Below, piece after piece: positions 34,656-44,978 of a stretch of DNA of 59,306 nucleotides. The stretch's first letter is position 1, and each line of letters opens with the position of its first letter. Source of the stretch: Bacteroidia bacterium (GTDB lineage: Bacteria; Bacteroidota; Bacteroidia; NS11-12g; UBA9320); NCBI GenBank assembly GCA_020849295.1, contig JADLGN010000017.1, forward strand, positions 1-59,306, given 5' to 3'. The translations under genes were made by a program, and so were the position numbers. The notes below the pieces were generated by a model. The model was not told the DNA's origin and made no database searches. It worked only from the letters and a program-made list of their open reading frames with translations.

Positions 34656-36095
34656 TTATTCTATAATTGTTAAAATTGAATTTACAGATATATCAGAAAT
34701 ATTTAATAATAAATTAGGAAAAACTCCTGTAACTATTACTATACAAGCTATAATTCCCAATGTTACATACTCTGACCAACTTAATTTTGAAAAAATATTT
34801 TCCTTATGATAAGATTCTCCAAACATAGCAAGCTGATAAACTCTGAGCATATAAACTGCACAGAAAATTATTGTAAGCCCCGATAATACACCCCAAATTG
34901 TACTATAATTAAAAACTGAGTTTAATAATAAAAATTCACCTGTAAATCCATTGGTAAGTGGTACAGCTACACTGCCGAGTAATACTATCATAAATAAAAA
35001 TGCAAAACCTTTTGCATATAATGCAAGACCTCCCATTTCTTTCAAACTTCTTGTATTCAATCTCCTTTCAATAATTTCAGCTGCCATAAATAAACCAATG
35101 ATATTAATTCCATGGTTAAACATTTGTAAAATTCCGCCTTGTATTCCGTTTTTGCTTAATGTTAAAATTCCTGCTGCTATCAATCCTACATGGCTTATTG
35201 ACGACCACGCTATTACTCTCTTAATATCATTTTGCATTATTGCAATTATTGCTGCATATATAATTCCGGCAATTGCCAATATCATAAAAATATTTAAATT
35301 GCAGCTACATGTGTTTTTTGCCAATGGAAGCATCCAACGTATCATTCCAAATATTCCCATCTTTAACATAATACCTGACAAAAGCATAGTTCCCTGTGCC
35401 GGAGCTACACTATATGTATCTGGTTGCCATGTGTGAAATGGAAAAATAGGCATTTTTACAGCAAATGCAATAAAAAATGCCCAAAGCAGTATTGTAGATT
35501 CATTCTTTGACAATTCTAAATTAATGAAATTTTCCCACTCAAATGTGTTAATTCCATTAGAGTTGATATAAATGTAAATAAATGCCAATAGCATTAGTAA
35601 ACTTCCGAGAAATGTATAAATAAAAAATTTGAATGTAATTTTTATTCTGTTTTCTCCTCCCCACATACCGGTAATAAAATATATTGGAATGAGTGCAAGT
35701 TCCCAGAAAATATAAAATAACAAACCGTTGTATGCCAGAAATACGCCATTAAGCGATGATTGCATTATTAGTATCAGAGATAAAAAGGAATTGATGTTTT
35801 TGTGATTATTATCCCATGAACTTAGAATTATTAAAAATGATGCAATATTGGTAAGTATAATCATTACCATAGCTATACCATCAATACCTGTGGTAAAGTA
35901 TAATCCTATTTCATCAAACCACTTATAGCTGCTGTAAAATTGTATAGCTGCTGATGCAAAATCAAATTGACTTAATAAATATCCGTTTATAAAAAGTTGA
36001 ACAATTGAAAAAATCAGCGCTGTAATACGGGCTGTCTTTTCTTTGAAAAAGTATGTTAAAATTGCTCCAATTACTGGTAATATTAAAAGTATCAT
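34656..36095 (-). CDS. nuoM: NADH-quinone oxidoreductase subunit M
   Basis: This 479-residue membrane subunit of complex I (ND4-like) has about 14 helices and the conserved FYIFWELALIPIYFITGMWGG, FHTWQPDTY and KRVIAWSSISHVGL motifs. The Glu in WELALIP and the Lys in the following helices form the proton channel. It starts 7 bp after nuoL. Confidence 0.96.
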   Translation of the reverse strand: MILLILPVIGAILTYFFKEKTARITALIFSIVQLFINGYLLSQFDFASAAIQFYSSYKWFDEIGLYFTTGIDGIAMVMIILTNIASFLIILSSWDNNHKNINSFLSLILIMQSSLNGVFLAYNGLLFYIFWELALIPIYFITGMWGGENRIKITFKFFIYTFLGSLLMLLAFIYIYINSNGINTFEWENFINLELSKNESTILLWAFFIAFAVKMPIFPFHTWQPDTYSVAPAQGTMLLSGIMLKMGIFGMIRWMLPLAKNTCSCNLNIFMILAIAGIIYAAIIAIMQNDIKRVIAWSSISHVGLIAAGILTLSKNGIQGGILQMFNHGINIIGLFMAAEIIERRLNTRSLKEMGGLALYAKGFAFLFMIVLLGSVAVPLTNGFTGEFLLLNSVFNYSTIWGVLSGLTIIFCAVYMLRVYQLAMFGESYHKENIFSKLSWSEYVTLGIIACIVIVTGVFPNLLLNISDISVNSILTIIE

Positions 36096-36102
36096 CTATT
36101 TC

Positions 36103-37986
36103 TTATACTATTTGAATTAAAATTAAAAATGAAACTATTCCAAGTACCATTGCCAATAAATAATACTCAAGTTTACCGCTTTGAATTTTTCTTAAATTAT
36201 TGCTCCCGAAACTTACTAAAGTGCCTGAAAAATTTACTATTCTGTCAATAAAATTTCTATCAATAAAACTATAAAGTAATTCAGAAATGTTTAATATTGG
36301 GCGAACGAATATGAAATCATATATTTCGTCAAAGTAAAATTTATTACTTAAAAGTTTTGATAAACTGTTTTGATTAGCATCTTCATTATTGGAACTGTAA
36401 TTTTTAGAAAATTTATTATAACATAAATAAATTATTACTGCCAGAACAGCTATAGAAACTGCTATAATTGTAAATTCAAATGTTATTGAAGGGTGAGGAA
36501 TATGTTTGTCATAAGTTACGTTTTTCAAAAAACTACTTATAAAATGGTTGTGAGAAAATAATGACGATAACCCTAAAATACCACCAACACAAGCTAAAAC
36601 CGAAAGAACTATTAATGGTATAGTCATAGTTGCTGGGCTTTCATGCAGGTGATGTTTTTCTTCTTCTGTTCCTCTAAAATTTCCTTTAAAGGTTAAAAAA
36701 TACAATCTGAACATATATATAGCAGTAATTACTGATGTAATTGCAAGTAATGAAAATACTAAAATTCCATTTCCGTAAAAAGCCTTAGAAAGAATTTCGT
36801 CTTTACTGAAAAAACCTGAAAGTAATGGAACTCCTGTAATAGCAAGTGTTCCTAATAGAAAAGTGATGTTCGTGATTTTTAGTTTTTTGCTTAGTCCACC
36901 CATAAATCTTATATCTTGCTGACCGCCCATAGCATGAATTACACTTCCTGAACCCAAAAATAACAATGCTTTGAAAAATGCATGAGTTGTAACATGAAAC
37001 ATAGCTGTTGTATAGGCACCTACTCCAAGGGCAACAAACATATAGCCTAATTGGCTAACGGTAGAATATGCAAGAATTTTTTTTATATCATTTTGCTTTA
37101 ATGCTGTAAGTGCAGCAATTATAGCAGTAGCCAAGCCTATATACATTACTGCATTGGCAGCTATGGTAGTGTCAATATATAAAATACTCGATCTGGCAAT
37201 AAGATATATTCCGGCAGTAACCATTGTTGCTGCATGAATTAATGCTGATACAGGTGTTGGACCTGCCATTGCATCTGGCAACCATGTGAAAAGTGGTATT
37301 TGGGCACTTTTACCAATTGCTCCAATAAAAAACATAATGCAAATAAATTCTATTGCAGTTTTTGAAACTGATTGATTGCTTGAAAAAATGTATTTAAACT
37401 CTGTAGTGCCAAAATTGTTAAATAACAAAAATATTGCTATTAAAAATCCCAAATCGCCAATACGATTCATTACAAAAGCTTTGCGTGCAGCATATCCATA
37501 ATTTGTGTTTTTATACCAAAATCCTATTAATAAATACGAACATAATCCTACGCCTTCCCATCCGAAAAACATTATTACATAGTTGCTGCCCGTAACAAGT
37601 ACAAGCATCATAAAAACAAATAAATTAAGATATGAAAAGAATTTTCCAAATCCTATGTCGCTGTGCATATATCCTATAGAATATATATGAATTAAAAAAC
37701 CGACTCCGGTAATTATCATCATCATCCATACAGATAAATTGTCAGCCAAAAAACTAAAATCAATGCTAACATTTCCGGCATTAATCCAATTAAACATATT
37801 TAGATAAACAACATTGCCTCCATTGTATATATGTCTAAAAAGTAGAAGGGAGCAAACAAAACTTCCAAGTATAGTAGATGAAGAAAGTATTCCTAAAATA
37901 TTTTTAGGTAAAAATCTCGCTCCAAGTCCACTTATTATAAAACCAACTAAAGGTAAAAATATGACTAAGGGTATATAAATTTCCAT
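36103..37986 (-). CDS. nuoL: NADH-quinone oxidoreductase subunit L
   Basis: This 627-residue ND5-like subunit of complex I has about 15-16 helices. Motifs include FGWEGVGLCSYLLIGFWY, FTWLPDAMAGPTPVSALIHA, TMVTAGIYLIARS, KKILAYSTVSQLGYM and the C-terminal long lateral helix with YYLLAMVLG. The length and order are normal for the family. It is 6 bp after nuoK. Confidence 0.97.
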   Translation of the reverse strand: MEIYIPLVIFLPLVGFIISGLGARFLPKNILGILSSSTILGSFVCSLLLFRHIYNGGNVVYLNMFNWINAGNVSIDFSFLADNLSVWMMMIITGVGFLIHIYSIGYMHSDIGFGKFFSYLNLFVFMMLVLVTGSNYVIMFFGWEGVGLCSYLLIGFWYKNTNYGYAARKAFVMNRIGDLGFLIAIFLLFNNFGTTEFKYIFSSNQSVSKTAIEFICIMFFIGAIGKSAQIPLFTWLPDAMAGPTPVSALIHAATMVTAGIYLIARSSILYIDTTIAANAVMYIGLATAIIAALTALKQNDIKKILAYSTVSQLGYMFVALGVGAYTTAMFHVTTHAFFKALLFLGSGSVIHAMGGQQDIRFMGGLSKKLKITNITFLLGTLAITGVPLLSGFFSKDEILSKAFYGNGILVFSLLAITSVITAIYMFRLYFLTFKGNFRGTEEEKHHLHESPATMTIPLIVLSVLACVGGILGLSSLFSHNHFISSFLKNVTYDKHIPHPSITFEFTIIAVSIAVLAVIIYLCYNKFSKNYSSNNEDANQNSLSKLLSNKFYFDEIYDFIFVRPILNISELLYSFIDRNFIDRIVNFSGTLVSFGSNNLRKIQSGKLEYYLLAMVLGIVSFLILIQIV

Positions 37987-37992
37987 TTATTT

Positions 37993-38304
37993 CTAATTTT
38001 TTAATTTATCAAAAAGACTAATATCTACTGTTTTTAGGTTTCGGTACAACATCACCAATATACTTAATCCTACTGCTACTTCGGCTGCTGCAACTACCAT
38101 TATAAAGAAAACAAAAAGTTGTCCGGCAGAATCTTGAAAATATGTAGAAAATGCCACAAGTAATAAATTTACAGAGTTTAGCATAAGTTCAATACACATA
38201 AGTAAAACTATACCGTTTCTTCTCATCAATACACCTGCAACGCCAATACAAAACAGTAGGGAACTAAGCCAGATATAATGTTCAATAGGTGGTAAATTAA
38301 GCAT
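37993..38304 (-). CDS. nuoK: NADH-quinone oxidoreductase subunit K
   Basis: This 103-residue subunit has three membrane helices. The conserved Glu residues of the proton pathway sit in MCIELMLNSVNLLLVAF and the third helix has VVAAAEVAVGLSILV. It overlaps the end of nuoJ by 8 bp. Confidence 0.96.
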   Translation of the reverse strand: MLNLPPIEHYIWLSSLLFCIGVAGVLMRRNGIVLLMCIELMLNSVNLLLVAFSTYFQDSAGQLFVFFIMVVAAAEVAVGLSILVMLYRNLKTVDISLFDKLKN

Positions 38305-38812
38305 TTTCTACCTCCTTTTCTTCTTTGTTTCTTTTGCCTATTAATACCGAACCTACCATTGCTGCAATAAACAAAATAGAACTAACTTCAAATGGTACCA
38401 CATATTCTGTAAATAGTAGTCGCCCAAGGTTTTTTACAAGTCCAATATCAGATAATTGTAATACTTGCTCATTATTGTACATACTTGTAAGTGCACTTAA
38501 AAAAGTAAGTAAAAGTATTCCTGCCGAAATAACTCCAATTGTTTTTAACTTTATTGGTTTTAATGGTTCATTAATATTGTTGAGATTTAGCAACATTAGC
38601 ACAAAAAGGAATAAAACCATAATAGCTCCGGCATATACAATTATGTTTACGATTGACAAAAACTGAGCGTTCATCAATAAGTATTGTCCTGAGATTAGAA
38701 AAAAAGTAGCTATCAAACTTAATACACTGTATATAGGATTTCGAAATGAAATAACCATAATAGCAGTAATAACTGACAGCCCTCCAAGAATATAAAATAT
38801 ATAATTAAGCAT
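38297..38812 (-). CDS. nuoJ: NADH-quinone oxidoreductase subunit J
   Basis: This 171-residue subunit has five membrane helices, with ISFRNPIYSVLSL near the N-terminus and YAGAIMVLFLFVLMLL in the third helix, as in ND6. It overlaps nuoI by 8 bp and nuoK by 8 bp, so the three genes are translationally coupled. Confidence 0.95.
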   Translation of the reverse strand: MLNYIFYILGGLSVITAIMVISFRNPIYSVLSLIATFFLISGQYLLMNAQFLSIVNIIVYAGAIMVLFLFVLMLLNLNNINEPLKPIKLKTIGVISAGILLLTFLSALTSMYNNEQVLQLSDIGLVKNLGRLLFTEYVVPFEVSSILFIAAMVGSVLIGKRNKEEKEVENA

Positions 38813-39344
38813 TGCTTGATTGTTTAATTTGTCTTTTTGTAATATCTACTCTGTTGTCAACTTGTTCTACTAATCTATCTTTTCCATAAATAAAATCTTT
38901 TCTTTCAAAATAAGTAGGAACAATTTCTGTTGTTAGAAAAATTGCTTCTTTGGGGCAGGCTTCTTCACATAAACCACAAAATATACATCTAAGCATATTT
39001 ATTTCGTAAACTGCTGCATATTTTTCTTCTCTATATAAATTTTCTTCGGAATTTTTGCGTTCGGCAGCTACCATACTTATTGCTTCGGCAGGACATGCTA
39101 CTGCACACAATCCGCAGGCAGTACATCTTTCGGCTCCGTTTTCATCTCTTTTTAAAACATGTTTTCCTCTGTAAACATCACTTACGGGACGTTTTTGTTC
39201 AGGATATTTAATTGTTGCTTTCTTTTTAAAAATATGCTTAAATGTAACAATCATTCCTCCAATAATAGCCGGAAGATAGATTCTTTCCATAAAAGTCATT
39301 TTTTTATTAGATACCTGAATACTTCTATTACTTAATGATTCCAT
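38805..39344 (-). CDS. nuoI: NADH-quinone oxidoreductase subunit I
   Basis: This 179-residue peripheral subunit carries two 4Fe-4S clusters bound by CTACGLCAVACP and CIFCGLCEEACP. It passes electrons to the cluster near the quinone site. The N-terminal helix associates with the membrane. It starts 8 bp after nuoH. Confidence 0.96.
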   Translation of the reverse strand: MESLSNRSIQVSNKKMTFMERIYLPAIIGGMIVTFKHIFKKKATIKYPEQKRPVSDVYRGKHVLKRDENGAERCTACGLCAVACPAEAISMVAAERKNSEENLYREEKYAAVYEINMLRCIFCGLCEEACPKEAIFLTTEIVPTYFERKDFIYGKDRLVEQVDNRVDITKRQIKQSSNA

Positions 39345-39352
39345 TTTTTAAT

Positions 39353-40381
39353 TTAAAATAAATCTTTTAACAATAAAAAACCTCCTGTAATCATAAGATT
39401 AAGTATAGCAAGCGGAATTAATGATTTCCATCCAAGATGCATTAACTGGTCGTATCTAAAACGTGGCAAAGTCCATCGTACCCACATAAAGAAAAATATA
39501 AAGAAAAATATTTTTGCAAAAAATACTAAAGTTCCTGTAATAGTAAGGGCATTAGGAGATAAGCCGAGTTCGTGCATAAATGGAAAATTATATCCGCCAA
39601 AAAATAATACTGAAATAACAGCTGATGAAATAAACATATTTATATATTCGGCAAATAGAAAAAATCCAAGTTTCATACTTCCATATTCGGTATGATATCC
39701 CCCAATTAGTTCTGATTCACATTCGGCAAGATCAAAAGGTGCTCTGTTACACTCTGCAAATGCACAAACAATAAAAATTAAAAAAGCAAGAGGTTGATAT
39801 AAAACATTCCATTTTCCTCCGTCTTGTGCTTCTACTATATCTTTAAGACTAAGAGAACCGCTTGTCATTACAACTGCAAGAATTGATAATCCCATTGCAA
39901 GTTCATAGCTTATCATTTGGGCACTTGATCGTACAGCTCCAAATAATGAATACTTATTGTTTGATGCCCATCCACCAATCATTATGCCGTAAACACCCAT
40001 TGATACTACTCCCAAAATATATAAAATTCCAATATCTACGTCGGCTACTTGTAAATCAAAAGTGTATCCAAACATTGTTATAGTACCTCCCCATGGAATT
40101 ATTGCACTTGTCATTAATGCAGTAAACATGGCTATGCCCGGTGCTATAATAAATAGTTTTTTATTTGCAAGAGCTGGAATAAAATCTTCTTTGAAAAACA
40201 TTTTACCTCCATCGGCAAGGGGTTGTAATATGCCCCATGGACCTGCTCGGTTTGGACCTATTCTATCTTGCATTACTGCTGCTACTTTTCTTTCTGCATA
40301 AGTTGAATACATTGCAATAAAAAGCGTAATAGCAAAAATTATAAGTATTATTATTATTTTTATTAAAATTAATGCATCCAT
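39353..40381 (-). CDS. nuoH: NADH-quinone oxidoreductase subunit H
   Basis: This 342-residue subunit (ND1-like) has eight membrane helices. The signature ERKVAAVMQDRIGPNRAGP and the loop AECNRAPFDLAECESELIGG contribute to the quinone chamber. It starts 2 bp after the short nuoG gene. Confidence 0.96.
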   Translation of the reverse strand: MDALILIKIIIILIIFAITLFIAMYSTYAERKVAAVMQDRIGPNRAGPWGILQPLADGGKMFFKEDFIPALANKKLFIIAPGIAMFTALMTSAIIPWGGTITMFGYTFDLQVADVDIGILYILGVVSMGVYGIMIGGWASNNKYSLFGAVRSSAQMISYELAMGLSILAVVMTSGSLSLKDIVEAQDGGKWNVLYQPLAFLIFIVCAFAECNRAPFDLAECESELIGGYHTEYGSMKLGFFLFAEYINMFISSAVISVLFFGGYNFPFMHELGLSPNALTITGTLVFFAKIFFFIFFFMWVRWTLPRFRYDQLMHLGWKSLIPLAILNLMITGGFLLLKDLF

Positions 40382-40383
40382 TT

Positions 40384-41340
40384 TTATTCTATTTTTTCTT
40401 TGTTTTTATTTTCAATTTTTGATAGATGAGTTACGTAATGACCTTGTGATATCACCGATTCTCGACTAATTTGTCTTGGACCTTCTATTGTCCACTTGGC
40501 TAAATCTTTTGTTTCAAATCTGCAAGTGTTGCAAATGAATTCTTCTACTTCGGCATATTGGTCTTTTCTTCCTGTTACCCTGTAAATTTCATCGCCAAAC
40601 ATCCATACTACTGCTTTGCCGCAACATTTGTCGCAATTTCTGTGTGCATCCATTGGGTTAAGAAACCAAACTCTACTTTTGAATCTGAATGTTTTGTCTG
40701 TTAATGCCCCAACAGGGCATACATCTATCACATTTCCACAAAAGTCATTGTCAATTGCTTTTTCTATATAGGTACCAATTTCAGAAGCATCGCCTCTTTT
40801 TAATACTCCGTGTACCCTTTCATTTGTAATTTGGTCTGCAGTGTAAACGCAGCGATAGCACATAATACATCGTGTCATATGCAATTGAATATATTTTCCT
40901 ATATCAATTTTGTCAAAAACTCTCTTTTTTTCTTCAAACCTCGTACCTTCTGTTCCGTGTTCATAAGAAAGATTTTGTAAGTCACATTCTCCTGCTTGGT
41001 CGCAAACAGGGCAATCAAGAGGATGGTTAATAAGTAAAAATTCAACTACTCCTTTTCTTGCATCAAGTACTTTTTGGCTTGTTTTATTACTTACTTCCAT
41101 ACCATCCATTACAGTTGTAGAGCAACTTGCAACAAGTTTTGGCATAGGTCTCGGATCTTTTTCAGAGCCTTTTGTTACTTCTACAAGACATGTCCTGCAC
41201 TTTCCTCCCGATTTATTTAATTTACTGTAATAACACATTGCAGGAGGTACAATTTCGCCACCAACTTTTCGTGCAGCGTTCATTATTGTTGTACCTTCTT
41301 CTACTTCTATTGTTATTCCGTCTATTGTTACTTTTGGCAT
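40384..41340 (-). CDS. nuoG: NADH-quinone oxidoreductase subunit G, short form
   Basis: This 318-residue protein has an N-terminal 2Fe-2S ferredoxin domain (Cys36, then Cys48 and Cys51 in GKCRTC), a His-Cys motif region CPVCDQAGECDLQNL, a 4Fe-4S motif CIMCYRC, and CDKCCGK and CNTCRF near the end. It lacks the large molybdopterin-type domain of the classical 700-900-residue subunit. This is the usual Bacteroidetes short form rather than a truncation: the stop is followed 2 bp later by nuoH. Confidence 0.9.
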   Translation of the reverse strand: MPKVTIDGITIEVEEGTTIMNAARKVGGEIVPPAMCYYSKLNKSGGKCRTCLVEVTKGSEKDPRPMPKLVASCSTTVMDGMEVSNKTSQKVLDARKGVVEFLLINHPLDCPVCDQAGECDLQNLSYEHGTEGTRFEEKKRVFDKIDIGKYIQLHMTRCIMCYRCVYTADQITNERVHGVLKRGDASEIGTYIEKAIDNDFCGNVIDVCPVGALTDKTFRFKSRVWFLNPMDAHRNCDKCCGKAVVWMFGDEIYRVTGRKDQYAEVEEFICNTCRFETKDLAKWTIEGPRQISRESVISQGHYVTHLSKIENKNKEKIE

Positions 41341-41347
41341 TTTTTAT

Positions 41348-42691
41348 TTACACTTCTAATATTGGTTCTTTAACTAAGCCGTAATTTTTTTCGAGGCATT
41401 TAACAGGTTCGCTTATATGCCATTCAAATTCTTCTCTAAAATGTCTTATTGCAGAGGCTACAGGCCATGCTGCTGCATCTCCAAGCGGACAAATTGTATT
41501 TCCTTCTATATTTTTTGATATGCTTACAAGCAAATCAATATCTCTCATATTTCCTTTTCCATACTCTATTCGGTGTAGAACTTTGTCCATCCATCCGGTG
41601 CCTTCGCGACAAGGGCTGCACTGTCCGCAACTTTCATGATGATAAAATCTTGAAAAATTCCATGTGTTTCGCACTATACACTGGTCCTCGTCAAAAACTA
41701 TAAAACCTCCCGAACCAAGCATTGAACCGGTAGCAAAGCCTCCATCAGATAATGATTCATAAGTCATAAGTCTTTGCTCTCCTTTGGCGGTTTTGGTAAC
41801 AAGATAATGAGGTAAAACCGGTACAGATGAGCCCCCGGGAATACAAGCTTTTAATCTTTTTCCGTCATTTATTCCACCACAATATTCATCAGAATATAAA
41901 AATTCTTCGACAGACAAGCCAAGTTCAATTTCATATACACCTGGTTTTCTAATATTACCGCAGGCTGATATAAGTTTTGTACCGGTGCTTTTCCCCAATC
42001 CAATTTTTGCATACTCATCTCCACCTATGTTTACTATAGAAACAACAGACGAAAGAGTTTCTACATTATTTACAACTGTTGGACTTTGCCAAAGTCCTTT
42101 AACTGCAGGAAAAGGTGGTTTCATTCTTGGGTTTCCTCTTTTTCCTTCAAGAGATTCTATAAGTGCAGTTTCTTCTCCACATATATAAGCTCCGGCACCA
42201 GGGCTTACGTATATTTCAAGGTTATAACCAGAATTTAAAATATTTTTACCAAGCCAACCATGTTGACGGGCTTCGGCAAGTGCTTTTTCTAATATCCTCA
42301 ATATCCACATATACTCTCCTCTTATATAAATATATGATGTATTGCACCCCAAAGCATAACTTGATAAAATCATTCCTTCAATAAGCAAATGAGGAATTTT
42401 TTCCATCAAAAATCTGTCTTTAAATGTACCTGGTTCTGATTCGTCAGCATTGCAAAGCAAATATCTTGGCACACCTTCTGGCTTTGCTATAAAACTCCAT
42501 TTCATTCCTGCGGGAAATCCTGCACCGCCTCTACCTCTTAAACCTGACTTTTTTACCTCTTCAACAACCTCGTCAGGAGTCATTTTCTTTAATGCTTTTT
42601 CTACAGCCGAATATCCGCCTTCTTTACGGTACACATTATAAGTGTGTATATTTTCAATATCTGTTTTTTCGAGCAATATTTTTCTTCCCAT
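41348..42691 (-). CDS. nuoF: NADH-quinone oxidoreductase subunit F
   Basis: The ATG at 42691 gives 447 residues (MGRKILLEKT...) and lies 4 bp after the nuoE stop. A GTG ten codons earlier would overlap nuoE more deeply and is less likely. The subunit binds NADH and FMN: GLRGRGGAGFPAGMKW, CNADESEPGTFKDR and GAGAYICGEETALIESLEG. The 4Fe-4S cluster is bound by CGQCSPCREG and a later Cys (ICPLGDAAA). It is the electron entry point of the complex. Confidence 0.94.
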   Translation of the reverse strand: MGRKILLEKTDIENIHTYNVYRKEGGYSAVEKALKKMTPDEVVEEVKKSGLRGRGGAGFPAGMKWSFIAKPEGVPRYLLCNADESEPGTFKDRFLMEKIPHLLIEGMILSSYALGCNTSYIYIRGEYMWILRILEKALAEARQHGWLGKNILNSGYNLEIYVSPGAGAYICGEETALIESLEGKRGNPRMKPPFPAVKGLWQSPTVVNNVETLSSVVSIVNIGGDEYAKIGLGKSTGTKLISACGNIRKPGVYEIELGLSVEEFLYSDEYCGGINDGKRLKACIPGGSSVPVLPHYLVTKTAKGEQRLMTYESLSDGGFATGSMLGSGGFIVFDEDQCIVRNTWNFSRFYHHESCGQCSPCREGTGWMDKVLHRIEYGKGNMRDIDLLVSISKNIEGNTICPLGDAAAWPVASAIRHFREEFEWHISEPVKCLEKNYGLVKEPILEV

Positions 42692-42695
42692 CTTT

Positions 42696-43205
42696 TTAGC
42701 TGTTTTGTTGTCTAAGTACACTCAATAAATTATCAAGTTTTTCAATGTTTAGCTTTTCGTGATATGTTTCGCCAATTTGCATCATTGGTCCATATCCGCA
42801 AGCTCCCAAACATTCTACGGTTTTCAGAGTAAACATGCCGTCAGCAGTAGTTTCGCCGGGTTTTATATTTAAAGTATTTTCTATATGTTTTATTAGTTTT
42901 TCAACACCAACAAGACAGCATGGTCCTGTATGACAAACTTCCATTACCACCTTTCCCACCGGATTAAGATTGTACATACTGTAAAATGAAGCTACTTCAT
43001 ATACCTCAATAGGTTTTATTTTTAATAAATCAGCTATATAATCCATCAATTCAACACTTAGCCAATTTCCAAATTCGTGTTGAGCTATATGCAATATTCT
43101 TATTAATGCACTTTTTTGTTTTCCTTCGGGAAATTGTTTGATAATTCTGTCAATTTCCGCAAGAGATTCGGGTTTAAACTGTATTTTGCTTTCTGTTGTT
43201 TCCAT
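42696..43205 (-). CDS. nuoE: NADH-quinone oxidoreductase subunit E
   Basis: This 169-residue thioredoxin-like 2Fe-2S subunit binds its cluster through CHTGPCCLVG and CLGACGYGP. Residues ASFYSMYNLNPVGK are typical of the family. It starts 2 bp after nuoD and pairs with NuoF. Confidence 0.95.
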   Translation of the reverse strand: METTESKIQFKPESLAEIDRIIKQFPEGKQKSALIRILHIAQHEFGNWLSVELMDYIADLLKIKPIEVYEVASFYSMYNLNPVGKVVMEVCHTGPCCLVGVEKLIKHIENTLNIKPGETTADGMFTLKTVECLGACGYGPMMQIGETYHEKLNIEKLDNLLSVLRQQNS

Positions 43206-43207
43206 TT

Positions 43208-44425
43208 TTATGCGTCTAATTCTCCTGCAATTACGTTCATACTACTCATTGTTACAATTGCATCGCTTAGTAAGGCTCCTTTAATCATTTCGGAGAATGC
43301 TTGATAATATATAAAACAAGGACGACGGAAATGTAATCTGAAAGGTGTACGACCTCCATCACTTATTAAATAAAATCCAAGTTCGCCATTTGCTCCTTCT
43401 ACCGAAAAATAAATTTCACCCTTTGGTACATTAGTTTCACCCATTATTATTTTGAAGTGATAAATTAATGCTTCCATTTTGGTGTAAACATCTTCTTTTG
43501 GTGGGAGATAAAACTCGGGCAAATCTGCATGATATGGTCCTTCGGGCAAATTGTTTACTGCTTGGTTTATTATATTAAGACTTTGTTTTATTTCTTCTTG
43601 ACGAACCATAAACCTGTCAAAAGTATCACCACTCTTGCCAATAGGAATTTTAAAATCAAAATCCTGATATGATGAGTAAGGGTTCATTGCTCTTACATCA
43701 TAGTCAATTCCTGCTGCTCTAAGGTTAGGTCCTGTAAAACCATAATTTAGTGCTCTATCAGCATTTATTGGTCCTACATTTATTATTCTATCCATGAATA
43801 TGCGGTTTCTGCAAAGTAGTGTTTCAAAATCTTTAAATCTCTTAGGAAAACCTTTTAAGAAATCTTTTAATTTTTTATGTGCAGTTTCATTAAAGTCTCT
43901 TTCAAATCCACCTATTCTACCAATATTAGTTGTTAATCTTGCCCCACATATTTCTTCAAAAATTTCATAAATTCTCTCCCGTTCCTGAAAAACATAAGTG
44001 AATCCTGTAAGTGCTCCTGTATCTACTGCAATTACGCTGTTACAAATTAAATGGTCTGCTATACGTGCAAGTTCCATTATTATTACACGCAAGTAATCTA
44101 CTCTTTTTGGAATTTCTGCTCCAATAAGTTTTTCTACTGTCATATCCCATCCTATATTATTTATGGGCGATGAGCAGTAATTAAGTCTGTCAGTAAGTGG
44201 TCTTATTTGGTTGTAAGGTCGTCTTTCCGAAATTTTTTCGAAAGCGCGGTGTATGTATCCGCAAGTTTGTTCAGCCGAGTATATGCGTTCTCCATCCATT
44301 TTAAGTATATTTTGAAATATACCATGTGTGGCAGGATGAGTTGGTCCTAAATTTAGTGTAGATAGTTTATTGTCAAAATTATCTATTACTTCATTTTCTG
44401 TAATATGTTTTGATATATTATCCAT
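43208..44425 (-). CDS. nuoD: NADH-quinone oxidoreductase subunit D
   Basis: This 405-residue 49-kDa subunit has LGPTHPATHGIFQ near the N-terminus and GEIYFSVEGANGELGFYLIS near the C-terminus, with RAAGIDYDVR in between. It lines the quinone site. It overlaps nuoC by 8 bp. The C and D subunits are separate genes here. Confidence 0.96.
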   Translation of the reverse strand: MDNISKHITENEVIDNFDNKLSTLNLGPTHPATHGIFQNILKMDGERIYSAEQTCGYIHRAFEKISERRPYNQIRPLTDRLNYCSSPINNIGWDMTVEKLIGAEIPKRVDYLRVIIMELARIADHLICNSVIAVDTGALTGFTYVFQERERIYEIFEEICGARLTTNIGRIGGFERDFNETAHKKLKDFLKGFPKRFKDFETLLCRNRIFMDRIINVGPINADRALNYGFTGPNLRAAGIDYDVRAMNPYSSYQDFDFKIPIGKSGDTFDRFMVRQEEIKQSLNIINQAVNNLPEGPYHADLPEFYLPPKEDVYTKMEALIYHFKIIMGETNVPKGEIYFSVEGANGELGFYLISDGGRTPFRLHFRRPCFIYYQAFSEMIKGALLSDAIVTMSSMNVIAGELDA

Positions 44426-44972
44426 TATCTCTTGCTAATTGTTTTTTATTATCAAAAGTAATTTTTTCATTTCCCTTACGCCCAAAGAATCTATCATCTT
44501 TATCGGTTCTTGTACCATCTTCAAGTTTGTATTCTTTTCTCATCGGATGATAATCAAGTTCATCAAGATTTAGTATTCTGCAAAGGTTTGGATGACCGTC
44601 AAAAATTATCCCATAAAAGTCAAACGTTTCTCTTTCCATCCAATTTGCAGCAGAAAATATATCTGTAATAGAAGGAACATTTAATTTGTCTCTACTTGTA
44701 AAAATTTTAATTTTCAACCGAAAATTTTCTTTTAGATTATGCAGATGATAAACAACTGCAAATTCTCTGTCGCCACTTTCCGGATATTGAACAGCGCATA
44801 TATCAGTCAAAAAATTAAAATTTACACTCGAATCTTCTTTAAGCCACTTTATCAGATTGAAAATATTTGTAGTTTCTGTTTCAATACAAAGCAATCCATA
44901 TTCCTCTGAGTGAGATTTTACTATACCTTCAAACTGTCTGTTTATTAAATTTAATAGTTTTTCTTTATCCAT
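44418..44972 (-). CDS. nuoC: NADH-quinone oxidoreductase subunit C
   Basis: The ATG at 44972 gives 184 residues (MDKEKLLNLI); a TTG two codons earlier is less likely. The signature ANWMERETFDFYGIIFDGHP and LDYHPMRKEYKL are the NuoC/30-kDa family motifs. It lies 6 bp after nuoB. Confidence 0.95.
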   Translation of the reverse strand: MDKEKLLNLINRQFEGIVKSHSEEYGLLCIETETTNIFNLIKWLKEDSSVNFNFLTDICAVQYPESGDREFAVVYHLHNLKENFRLKIKIFTSRDKLNVPSITDIFSAANWMERETFDFYGIIFDGHPNLCRILNLDELDYHPMRKEYKLEDGTRTDKDDRFFGRKGNEKITFDNKKQLARDNG

Positions 44973-44978
44973 TCCCAA

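Noticed and set aside
40384..41340. nuoG as a truncated gene
   Set aside because: The short form without a molybdopterin domain is normal for Bacteroidetes, and nuoH follows 2 bp later with no remnant between.
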